Assembly: GCA_023634235.1 (NCBI GenBank)
Contig: JAMKCF010000020.1
Location: 9,114,001-9,178,000 of the forward strand
Reading direction: 5' to 3'
DNA: 64,000 bases
DNA from: Pisaster brevispinus
Lineage: Eukaryota; Echinodermata; Asteroidea; Forcipulatida; Asteriidae
Below the pieces are notes generated by a model. It was given only the letters and a program-made list of their open reading frames with translations. It was not told the DNA's origin and made no database searches. The stretch's first letter is position 1. The number at the start of each line of letters is the position of its first letter. Position numbers and translations under genes: made by a program. Below, piece after piece: positions 1 through 10,200 of this stretch.

Positions 1-1275
1 ATTGACTGTGGTCTTATCGCTATGCAAACCTCACAGCAGCCTTTTTTGACAAACAACTTATTGGGATGGTTGGGTGGTTTGGGGACAAGTACGCCTTGTG
101 ACTGATGTTTTCATAGTACTGAATGGTATTTCTTAAAATACATGTATGTTCAAAGGCAGTGGAGTAACATTGGGGGGGGGGGCATGGGCAAAACCAGGCA
201 CTAGGATACTCGCTGACTGCAGCAGCAGAAAGGAAAATGTCTTACTAGTTTCCCCTTATCAGCCTCGGCTTGGCTAATGTGAAATAGATGGGAGTCAAAC
301 AAGATGGCCAGGTAGTTGTCTTTCAGGTATAATCTTAAACATTGGTCTGACGTTCCGGCGCTATACTCTCAAAACTCCCGGGTCAGAATTGACCCGGATT
401 CCGGGTCACAGAGGGGCCTGACTAATTTTGGGGTCAGGTTGACCTGGAAATTTGTTAACATTTTGATGTTGGCTTCGATTTTACTGCAGTTTGACAAATG
501 TGTGGGTCACACTGACCCAGAAATAGGTGAGGCCCACTTGGACCCAGATTGGGGTCAATTTTCTGACCAGGGACTTTTTAGAGTGTACCTTTTTATATCA
601 GAGTCTTTGTTCATGGGTTATTAATGACAACACAACACACGCGTATACAAGTGTAATGTAACAGAAGCAGCCAAATTTGTTTCATAATTTAAAAGGGTTT
701 TGGGAACTGGTAGATGTAGACTCACAGCCTCTGGTTTTCATTTTAACACACACCACGACAGAAATGGGTTAACAGATAACATGGAAACAGGCCCCTGGCA
801 ATTAAGGTCTGCTTCTCGGCATGTCTTTACGGCTAGGTTTGAATCTAGGTTTTATACTTTTATGGAGAATTTTGATTGTCAAATAGTTTATTGTTGGATT
901 TTGTTAAGCATTTTGAAACAGAGAATCAATTGGTACAGTGTTTCATGTTTAAAATCTGTATGTAATCATTTTAAATGTTTGTATACATTTTTTTTTTACT
1001 GTTGGGGTTTACCATTTTCATTCACAGTCAGCGATTGTGCGCATGTTCATAATTACTATCATAAACAACAGTGATTAGAAGGGACTTCGGATGCCATTTT
1101 GACTACATTTTAGACGGAGATGTTTCAATGATTAATTGACACTGATGTGAACTTTCAAAAACAAGTAAACGAGATTTCCAACTTGAAACAACTAATTGTT
1201 GTTGTTGTCGATGATTACTTGCCATTTGCTTTGTCTTTAAGCCTGGTTTTTGTTTTGTTTCTTTTCGATCAACAG
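1..1275. other. Upstream non-coding region
   Basis: I see no coding exon here. The stretch holds one MITE (363-586), a G-run near 171-182 and AT-rich DNA. Its last 25 bases are a T-rich tract ending in AACAG at 1271-1275, a good 3' splice site leading into the exon that carries the downstream sulfotransferase-like gene, so an unlocated 5'UTR exon may lie in this region. Confidence 0.5.
363..586. mobile_element. MITE, family with GGGTCAGAATTGACCC ends
   Basis: The ends are inverted copies of each other. The left end reads ACTCTCAAAACTCCCGGG followed by TCAGAATTGACC, and the right end reads TCTGACCAGGGACTTTTTAG followed by AGTG. The interior has several GGGTCA / TGACCC half-sites. A second copy lies at 5351-5745 and a partial third at 34403-34670, so this is a dispersed family. 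No transposase is encoded and the superfamily is not assigned. Confidence 0.7.
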
Positions 1276-1317
1276 TAAAACCCTTGCCTTCCATTGAAGT
1301 CATCAAGCATTGGTAGA

Positions 1318-2142
1318 ATGGAGTCGGCAACAGCGCAGCCAAAACGAATTTTCCTATGGACTGTCCCTCGCTCGGTCTCAACGGCCTTCGAACGGTGCAT
1401 GAGCGGACTCGGGAATGTGGCCCTTGTCCACGAACCATACACGGCCGCCTACTACTTCGGACCGGACCGTGTGTTCCTTAACACACCATTCATGCCGGTT
1501 GAGCACGACTACTCGTACTCTAAGGTGAAGGGAATGATGGAAGCCGAGTTCTACGAGAAGGAGTATGTCTTCGGGAAGGACCACGCATACTCCCTCAACG
1601 AGCGCTACGACTCGCTGCCCGATGGGTTCACCCACACAATTCTGATACGTGATCCGGCAAGATGCATGGCCTCTTTCTACGAAGTCTGCAACATGCCGAT
1701 TCTGAGAAACTACAGCATGCTGAAGTACATACTACCGGAAGGCTATGCCTTCAAACAGCTCTATGACCTCTACCAATACCTCCTCGAGACCACAGGGAAA
1801 GAGCCTGTCGTTCTGGACTCGGAGGACATCCTGAAATACCCAGAACAGATGATCAGGCGCTACTGCGAGGCCGTTGGTGTGCCCTTCAAGACCAGTATGC
1901 TTGACTGGGATCCACAAGTGAATGTAACCCAGTCTTGGGCCAGCAGCTTGAAACTGATGCAACACATTGGGGTCTACGAGAAGGCTCTCAAGAGCACTTG
2001 TTTTAGCTACAAGGAGCCCAAGCAAGTTGATGTGCTTTCCTTGCCTGCGGACTTCCAACACGCAATCAAGGTGTCGCAACCTTACTACGACATGCTGTTT
2101 GAAAAGAGAATAATTCCTGAGGATCGAGAGACCGAAGTATGA
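1318..2142 (+). CDS. P-loop sulfotransferase-like protein (single coding exon)
   Basis: A 274-residue protein in one uninterrupted exon. I chose the ATG at 1318: upstream in-frame there is a TAA at 1276 directly after a strong splice acceptor, so this exon begins in the 5'UTR. Near the N-terminus, IFLWTVPRSVSTAFERCM resembles the 5'-phosphosulfate loop (PRSxST) of sulfotransferase-fold proteins. At about residue 108, HTILIRDPARCMASFYE resembles the 3'-phosphate-binding strand (RDPxxxxxS). No signal peptide or membrane anchor is visible, so it is probably cytosolic, unlike the two Golgi enzymes further along. It looks closest to the broad Sulfotransfer_5-like P-loop group that includes branched-chain aminotransferase-like proteins. 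Substrate is unknown, and sulfotransferase activity is inferred from motifs only. The coding part is clearly more GC-rich than its flanks. Confidence 0.85.
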   Translation: MESATAQPKRIFLWTVPRSVSTAFERCMSGLGNVALVHEPYTAAYYFGPDRVFLNTPFMPVEHDYSYSKVKGMMEAEFYEKEYVFGKDHAYSLNERYDSLPDGFTHTILIRDPARCMASFYEVCNMPILRNYSMLKYILPEGYAFKQLYDLYQYLLETTGKEPVVLDSEDILKYPEQMIRRYCEAVGVPFKTSMLDWDPQVNVTQSWASSLKLMQHIGVYEKALKSTCFSYKEPKQVDVLSLPADFQHAIKVSQPYYDMLFEKRIIPEDRETEV

Positions 2143-4932
2143 ACAGTTCGTGATCCCCTCAGTAATCGTTACGAAGCTGAAACTGCTATCCATATTGCGT
2201 TTTCCCCGATGAACAAGCTGCAAACTTGCAAAGGGCGCCCCACCTACGTAATGACATCACTTTATCACTGCCATTACCAGTTGAACAAGTTTTTAAGTTT
2301 TTCAAATCACGCTCATTTTAAAGCACATTATAAGTGACAGAGGTCGCTCTGGTGCATACTATTGTTCAGAGGAATACTACGGCGGTGGGGCACCTTTTTG
2401 CACTGACAAAATAATGTAATGTAATGTCCGGATGTTTGTGTATAGATTTTGTTTCCGGTTTGAATCTGGATGGGACACCGCTAATTATTTACCACTCTAG
2501 TTATTGCAAGTTGGCAACCTTGCAAACTTGTGTTATCATCGCTGCCAACAAAGTCTATTATTTAATCTAATTGTCGTTTCCGAATTACGGCTTTGGAAGT
2601 GGCTATCTGGTTTGCTGAAGTTGACCTTTTCTTTAGTGAACAGCCATAGCCGTAGCTGACGTCACTGTGTCAGACACGACCCTAAGGATTTCTCGCTAAA
2701 ATTGGTTATGACATTCAGTTTGAGTGAAAACAACAAAAATCGGTCTGATTATTATTGTTTATTTACTAGGGATTATTAAGTGCTGTTTCTATGTTTTTCT
2801 GGCAATCAAAATAAGCTGCAGTGCATTGTGATTTGGGTGCCTAAAATGACACGACAATAACATTTCAGATGGAAATAATCTGAAATTTTGGTACTGGTTA
2901 ATCAGTGAGCTTTTAGATAGAAGGTAACCAATTGGTTTAGATTATTGGCAACCTTGTTGGACATCTTTTGTCTTATCTGTATGTGATGGTAGTGTGGACG
3001 ATTCTAATAATAACTATTGTTATTACATATTAACCTCATGCTTTTAAAGAACCCCAGTGAAGGGCATCTTTAGGTTGCCCCTCTTCAACATCTTTCCAAT
3101 TTTATAGCAAACTCTTTTATAGCCCAAAGCGCCCAAATCCGAAGGAAATGTGTCATAGTAATGTAAAGCATCGGCAGAATTTACACAGTTGAACAGGCTA
3201 AACGAGGTTTCTCAGGGAACGGAAATTGTGCCCGTTTGTTTGCGTTAATGTTAGGATGGAGTATTCAAAAGTAGGTTTTCCCGGTCATTTACGACAAAAA
3301 AAACCCCAGCCTGTTTCATTTTCTTTCATTATGTGTTAAAGTGATTTTTTCCTTTTCAGTTGAAACCGTCAATCAATTTCACTTCGAGGCGCGCGTGCCA
3401 ATTTATTTGAGTGGATTGTGAACTTGAATGGTTGTCTTTTTTAACCGCAGGATGCAAAAGAGCAATCGCTTACAAGGAGTGAAACTTGATGACTTCGTGC
3501 ATTTGAAATTTATTATTCGCGAAACAGAATTAACGCGACGTTTAAATTTGCAGTTTATTTGTCGAAAATGACTTTGAAAACTTATATTTGTGTAAACAAT
3601 TATACAGCTACAAACCAATGTTGTGTTTTACTGTCGGGTACAGTAGTGCTGTTGATGTGCAGGGTTTTACTGTGCAGCTGAAGGGGACATAACAATTGAA
3701 GATAGCAGTCTGTTGTAATGCGCAGGTAATTATACTCAAGCATGGAGATTCCTAAATATAGTGACGTCATTATGAGAAGGGTCCGTTGATGAGACATTTG
3801 TTTTAGGTTGCAATGTGACGTAAATCTGCCATCTTTACACAGTCATGCGCCACGTGAGAACGGCGTGCAGCACGCGCACATTTCACAAAACTCATTGAAC
3901 GATTGATTATTTTGGAAACTATCCACTGTATTTACAACCTCGTTCCCAGGGGTGCTCGATCTCGCCGCGCCATTTTTCCCAGCATGCCTTGCTTGTTCAT
4001 AACCCCTGGAATTGGTTCATTAAAATGTGCTAGAATCTGGCACATTTTAATTAGGCCTGTGACCAATTCAGTCTACGTACCCTACGAGCAACTGGTCCCC
4101 TCTTATTTTTCTTTGATCCTGTGATATGTCTAATTGTATGCAGTTCAGGGTGACCGTGTGAAAACATGATTCATTTGAAATGGAATCGCGTCAAAATACT
4201 TGCATTTTCACACGCAAAGTAATCATTTTCGGGAGCCAATTAGCGTTGTTTTCAGTACACCCCTAACCAGGGGTTACTGACGAGAGGTATCGATACAGCG
4301 CGCTGCCCATGGTAGCGAGGCTGCTGTATTCACACCCTCGTCCCTAACCGGTAGCGCTAATCTAAACCTAGACGCCCTTCCCTATTCTTTAAGTTTCAAA
4401 GGATATTAATAGTCTTGCCGTTTTAATAGAATTTAATCAAACCTACCAAAACAAACATTAAACACAATGTTTCAACCTTTGGCCTAACTGAACACACTGC
4501 AAATAATATAATGTTTGCCCTGTAGAAACATTCCATACAAATGGGATTCACATGGGAACTGAAGTTTGTTTGCTAAAAGAAAATTGAGTGAATTCCTGGT
4601 TTTATAAGCGTGGATATTGCCTCAAGTTGTCTTGGTGAATAAACTGTTGAGACAAGTCGACTTCTTGGGCTCAGTAAAGTGTTTCGGCACTTTTGGAGCT
4701 CCGGTTCTTTCTATTTAGCAGGTTTTGCTCATAATTATAGGTTTTTGCGAAAAGCTTTAGATGATGTTACTCGTTAATACTGTGTATAACATTTTTTTCA
4801 AACAGCACTGTTAGTTCAAAAGTTATGGCATGGAGGCATAGCCTAGTTATTGTGCAATTGCATGCGGAAGATTTTACAAATTGTCAGAAAGCTTTTTGAT
4901 AAATGAAGCAAAGCGAAACAAGTTAAATTATT
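2143..4932. other. Non-coding region
   Basis: About 2.8 kb of AT-rich DNA with no open frame of coding character. No canonical AATAAA signal is obvious close behind the preceding gene. Short repeat-like pieces occur (for example CCCAGGGGTGCTCG near 3947), but I could not delimit an element. Confidence 0.4.
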
Positions 4933-5187
4933 ACTAAGTGAGGCTTGCGGTAACACCATGTGGAAATCTTTTTTGAGTAGTGTAGGTTCTGAAAAGAACC
5001 GGTGGTTAACGACTCTTAACGTTTCGATCAGTATGCTCTGATCGTCTTCAGAAGAATGCTGGACTCTGTTGCTGGATGCTGCTTAAGTACTGCCTTGAAG
5101 TGAGGAGTCGTTAACCACCGGTTCTTTTCAGAACCTACACTACTCAAAAGAGATTTCCACATGGTGTTACCGCAAGCCTTACTTAGT
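4933..5187. mobile_element. 255-bp MITE with very long inverted repeats
   Basis: The outer arms of about 75-80 bases (about 4933-5010 and 5107-5187) are nearly perfect inverted copies. They start ACTAAGTGAGGCTTGCGG and end with its complement, and each contains the small hairpin GGTTCTGAAAAGAACC. The unpaired centre carries CGTTTCGATCAGTATGCTCT, followed by GATCGTCTTCAGAAG, which on the minus strand resembles a hammerhead-ribozyme core. A related sequence is at 53880-53950. Confidence 0.8.
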
Positions 5188-5350
5188 TATACTTCCACCA
5201 TGCAAAGTTTCAAATCCTACTAAAGTTAAATTATTATTGTTCAGTTTAAATTTGTCCAATAAACTACGCCGAAGTTTATCCAGAAATGTCCTGAAATGTT
5301 ATACGGTCGATTTGTGTGTGTGTGGTAAAAATCACCTGTAGGCGTATTGT

Positions 5351-5745
5351 TGCACTCTGAAAACTCACGGGTCGGAATTGACCTGTATTCCAGAGGGCCC
5401 ACTGATGATCTGGGTCCGATTTCATAGAGGAAATATTGCTTAACAATTGTCTGCTGCGCAGGATACCAGTCACATTTTCTACATGTGACATAGGTGCTTG
5501 GCTGCTAACCTTATTCTGGTAAGCATAATTTTGTTGTGCTTAGCTACTTTTTGTGCTTTAGCAGCTCTATGAAATTGGGTCCTGGGAAGAGGTTAAAAGG
5601 TGTTGATTTAACTCGATTCTGCGTCATTTGACCAAATTTCGGGGTCATTTTGAAACAGATTCCGGTTTATTCTGACCCAGAAATTGGTCAGGCCCCACGA
5701 GACCCGAATCTGGTTCAACTCTGACCCTGTAGTTTTTAGAGTGTG
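5351..5745. mobile_element. MITE (same family as 363-586) carrying a nested insertion
   Basis: The left end GCACTCTGAAAACTCACGGG and right end AGTTTTTAGAGTGTG pair as inverted termini matching the copy at 363-586. It is about 170 bases longer because a different MITE (5412-5582) sits inside it. Flanking internal pieces such as GGTCATTTTG and CTGACCCAGAAATTGGTCAG match the family. Confidence 0.7.
5412..5582. mobile_element. Palindromic MITE of the AATTTCATAGAGCTGCTTAAGC family (nested copy)
   Basis: It starts GGGTCCGATTTCATAGAG and ends CTCTATGAAATTGGGTCC, an inverted pair. Internal landmarks shared with the copies at 39268-40517 are TTGCTTAACAATT, CAGGATACCAGTCAC, CTTATTCTGGTAAGCATAA and GTGCTTAGCTAC. 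It inserted into the older MITE 5351-5745. Confidence 0.75.
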
Positions 5746-6255
5746 TCGTTTTTAAAAGAGTTTATAATAAGAGTTAATATAAATTATTTCTGGGAGATTA
5801 TGACTGCAATCAGACTTTTTTTTTGTAAATAGTGTGTGTGAATTTAAGTGAGACTATGAGTACCCCCAAAAAATACAAACATGCAAAAATAAAAATGAAT
5901 GAACAAAACATTGTTTGTCGAGATCATTATCGTGTATTTCGAAATTGTTGTACGTCTTGCATTAAGTTGCAACATAATGCCCCAAATCATCTCATGATGA
6001 TGTGACCATCGCAACGTATTGACCCATTATAAATGTCGGTTGCACCGTCTTGTGTGTCAGATTTCTCATATAAAAATCTGTGAAAGCACATTTTTTAGCA
6101 AACGCGCGCGCGGTCAGACGCGCACCATAGCTTTTTCAGGCAATTTGACCCCTTGCATAGCGCGAAACGCTACAGGTACATTGAGGTCACGTGCAGGTTT
6201 TTACGCACAAGTACAAAGAACATCTATCGTCTAATGGTCTGCCTCCTTTTGGCCT

Positions 6256-6300
6256 CAGTGAGGGCGCTTTTTGAGAGTGTGACGTCATACGCAAGGGGTC
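6256..6300 (+). repeat. Dispersed repeat with a CRE-like octamer, copy 1
   Basis: CAGTGAGGGCGCTTTTTGAG followed by GTGACGTCATACGCAAGGGG closely matches 32675-32722. The perfect TGACGTCA octamer is the consensus CREB/ATF site, but both copies probably derive from one repeat, so regulatory function is not shown. Confidence 0.55.
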
Positions 6301-7218
6301 CATTTTGTTGATTTCCAAAGGCATTTCAAATTAGCAAAACACAATTGTGCCATCCTGAATTAAGCCCAAAATGTCATCTCGTATGTACCATTTTGGACTG
6401 GTTTCCTACAAAATGTTGCTTTTATACCAGGAATGTGTTATACAATAATTATTTTCTGCCGCAGCAGCTCAAATAATTTCGGCCCACTGGATCAGACAAC
6501 AGACACATTGATTGATTTAAGTATTATTAACGAAGAACAATGGGGATCAAATGGGCGGACAGTGACTGTGAGTGTGGGGATTAGTACAACGGCCCCAGAA
6601 AAAGAAATTATACAAAATGCGAACTGAAAGTATAAACTTTTATGAACTTTTGACAAAGGGAGTCGGAACAAGTCATCGACCTTGAACTTGTTGTTGCATT
6701 GTCAGAAATGATAGACATCTTTTATGACGACCGGATATCATACTTGCTCACAGCATTTCACCAGGATATATCAATGTTTAAACAAGGTTACTCTTTTAAA
6801 GTTCAGCTGACTTTCTTGTTTACAACGAGTTAACTGTCACAACTCCTCCCCACGGTGCCCCACCCCCGACCAATGGGACTGCATGTATAGGCCGCTAAAA
6901 AGATGTATTTACAATTTATTGTTCAAACCGTTTCTGGACAGCTGCCCTGCCAACCTTTCCTGACAGGTAAGGATATAATTTGACCTAAATTAAGAAGAAC
7001 GCGTGGCAGTCGGGTACGGAATTTTAGCCTTATTAATTCCAATGTACTAGTACTTCACACAGTGACGCTAAACAACTTGATTGAATAATTGAATCTGCAA
7101 TGTGGGGAATGATATTTGCCCTAAAACATTTATTAGCAGTACGTGGCGCCATCCATCAGAATGCTTTTATTTAATCCAAACTCTTGAGGGCGTTGTTGAC
7201 CGAGCTTAACTTTGCAAC

Positions 7219-10200
7219 ATGGCGTCCGGAATTTGTGTAGCTCTTTTGAGGAAAGTAACGTCTATCATCCATGAAAGCGGCCTAAAGGTATGGTTTTATT
7301 TCCCATGAAGTTGTAAGTAGTTAAACACAATATTTATCAATGTGTATATATCATTGGTATAGGGCTAAGCAAATGTTTCAGTTGTGAAATCACCTCATTG
7401 TGTCAATGTGTGTCGACCAGTTGACCAGCAGCAGGCAGCAGCTAGCATAGCACATTAGCAGCAGGGGTACCGGTCAACTCGGTCCGAAGTCAACTCGGTC
7501 CGAGTCAACTCGGTCCAAAGTCAACTCGGTCCAAAGTCAACTCGGTCCAAAGTCAACTCGGTCCAAAGTCAACTCGGTCCAAAGTCAACTCGGTCCGAAG
7601 TCAACTCGGTCCGAATGAAGTATAGCTGTTTCGTCCCAACTTGACAATTGCCCAACTGAACTATAGTTGGGACTAGTCCCAACTTGAGTGTTAAAGTTGG
7701 GACGTCCCAACTATAGTTGGGATCGCACATAGACTTCAACAGGACACCGTGATCGATCAGGGGTCCTGAAGATTCTTTTTCAAACCCGGGTGTCTCGGCT
7801 CTGTACAAAGTCGAGTCATGTCAAAACTGGTTTAGAATAATTTTTTATATCGCTCACAATGGACCGCTAAAGTCAGTGTAAATAGTGTTTTTAGAGGGTT
7901 CTGACAGCTGCCTCATGCTCAGTGCCGCCGGGTGACGCTTTCTCAGTCTCAGTAGGCCTACGGTCTCGGAAAAAAAAAATCTAGTTATAGGCCTACTAGT
8001 TAAGCTAAAATATTCTCAAGGGAAAGTGGTCTTAAAAACTTCATACTATGAGTATGATACTTACTACTATAATAGTATTATGTTTTTAGTTTATCCGTGG
8101 GGTGCTTTGTGTGCACTGCGATCCCAACTATAGTTGGGACGCCCCAACTTTAACACTCAAGTTGGGACCAGTCCCAACTATAGTTGGGACGATCATCAAG
8201 TTGGGGCGGAACAACGCCACTAGTATTCCTACACTACTAGTGTTGATGGTGTGGGTTACGTGAATTTTGACACAAATAAATCTCTCTGGCATGATGTGGT
8301 ATGATGACATCAAGTTCAAGTTCAAATCATTTATTATCCATATTATTTTCATTTTAAAAAAGACAGAAAAATAGAAGAGATCCATTTGTAAGAAATAAAA
8401 ACTAGCTAGGCTCCCGAAAAGGACAAAGTATTCTTGATCTCATAAAAACATAATAATAGAGGCACGCGTTCTTTAGAACAAGCACTACAGTTTACCAAAA
8501 AGGAATATTTAAGATTATTTGGTGAACGTTTATGGTTATACTTATATATAAAGTTGTTTTATAATGCATTTTTGCCAATCATTTGTTATTCAACATGTCA
8601 CTGCCCAATTCAAACTTATATTTCGTATATTATTGTCGGACCGAGTTGACTTTGGACCGAGTTGACTTCGGACCGAGTTGACTTCGGACCGAGTTGAGTT
8701 CGGACCGAGTTGAGTTCGGACCGAGTTGACTCTGAAGCAGCAGCAGGCAAGGAGCGCACACGCCAGCCAGCCCATTGATGCCCGCGGCGTTAGCAAAAAA
8801 CATGCAATATTGCAATGCAATTGCTAGCCCCATAAATAGTGCCAATAAATTTACACCAAACTAAGCGAGCACATTTTCGTGTTAATGTGCTCTTGACAAA
8901 TGAGCTATAAGTGACAAAATACCAAATGCCAAATGGGGAAAAATTAATGATGTCACAAAAAGTAAACGTGGATTTCTATTCGAAAAAGATTTCACCTCTT
9001 TAGTCTTTGTTTGAGTTGACTAAGCCTTGAGGTCAATGAGGTTGTTCATTTTGTTGGGCGCGCATAGGGCCAAGAAGCGGAGGTAGTACAGCGTATTAGC
9101 ACTATTATTTATAGTAGTATTTATCATTAATGGGGCTATGCAACTGCAAGCCCAGTTACCGAATGTATACCATAAAAGAATTGAGTGCTGTACTCCTCTT
9201 TTGAAACTGCTACTTCGACTTTGACAACTAACCACAACAAAGTACCACCGTCTAAGCCAAACTAGCCCCCCCCCCCAAAAAAAAAAAAATAAATAAATAA
9301 ATAAATAAATGAATCATTCATAATAATACTAATAATAAAAGTGCCAACAACAGCATTCTACTTGCAGCAACACGTGGGTCCTACTAAAGTTAATTTACCC
9401 CAAATAACATTCGCCTACTGTATGCGGTTCGTTCCACAATCGTCTCCAGGAACCTCACACACAGAGTGACATCAGGGCTGGAATTGGGGTTTAAATTCCA
9501 CAAGACTGCAGGGCTCGTAGTTCCACCAGACTGCAGGGCTCATAGTTCCACAAGACTGTAGGGATCGTACATGCAAATGTAGCTCCACAAGACTGCAGGG
9601 CTCGTAGTTCAAGGTTTTTACTGGACCAGAGAATTTATTTCACAAGACCAGAATCTTCATGAGAAAGAACTTTCTACACAGTTCCATAGTACACTGCCAT
9701 TAGCTTGGCATTTCACCATCATCCTACATTTTTTAAAAGAAAAAAGTCTCTGCTGCATAAAACGTTTCTGTCATTTTGGCTATCCACATTTCAGCCATGG
9801 ATTTATTTTAGTTTTTTTAAACCGCTAGCATTTAATTTTGTTGTCTGTGTTTACTTCATGCTTTCAGTGTTCACAGCTTCCAGTTTTGAGTGTGTTCTCC
9901 CAGGCAGACAGAGTTCCATCCAGACCTTACTATGCAGATTGGAAGATGCTTCGCGATGTGAAACGACGGAGACTCTTCAAGGAGTACGGTGTCGAGAGAA
10001 GACGAATCAACTGCATTCGGAAGAACACCATCCTGCCAGATGAGCTTAAGGTACGTGTATGTTAAGGAAGAGTAAGACTGTAGTTGTCTGAGTGGTTCTG
10101 GAGAAAACGCTGTCATTAGCATTGCAGCATTTGGTGGTACAGAACATCACAATATGAGCAAAATTACAAATGTTCTCCCAACTTGTTTTGTTACCATAAT

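Noticed and set aside
700..1074. Plus-strand open frame of 124 codons
   Set aside because: Starts at a non-ATG codon, AT-rich, no family resemblance, no splice context.
1294..1317. Upstream TTG start for the sulfotransferase-like protein
   Set aside because: The codon is TTG; the first in-frame ATG is at 1318 and gives the natural family start.
1378..2223. Minus-strand open frames of 85-163 codons
   Set aside because: Antisense to the sulfotransferase-like exon; no motif of their own.
7473..7615. CRISPR-like or centromeric satellite array
   Set aside because: A 16-bp unit without spacers, mirrored by an inverted array 1 kb away, so it belongs to one inverted element.
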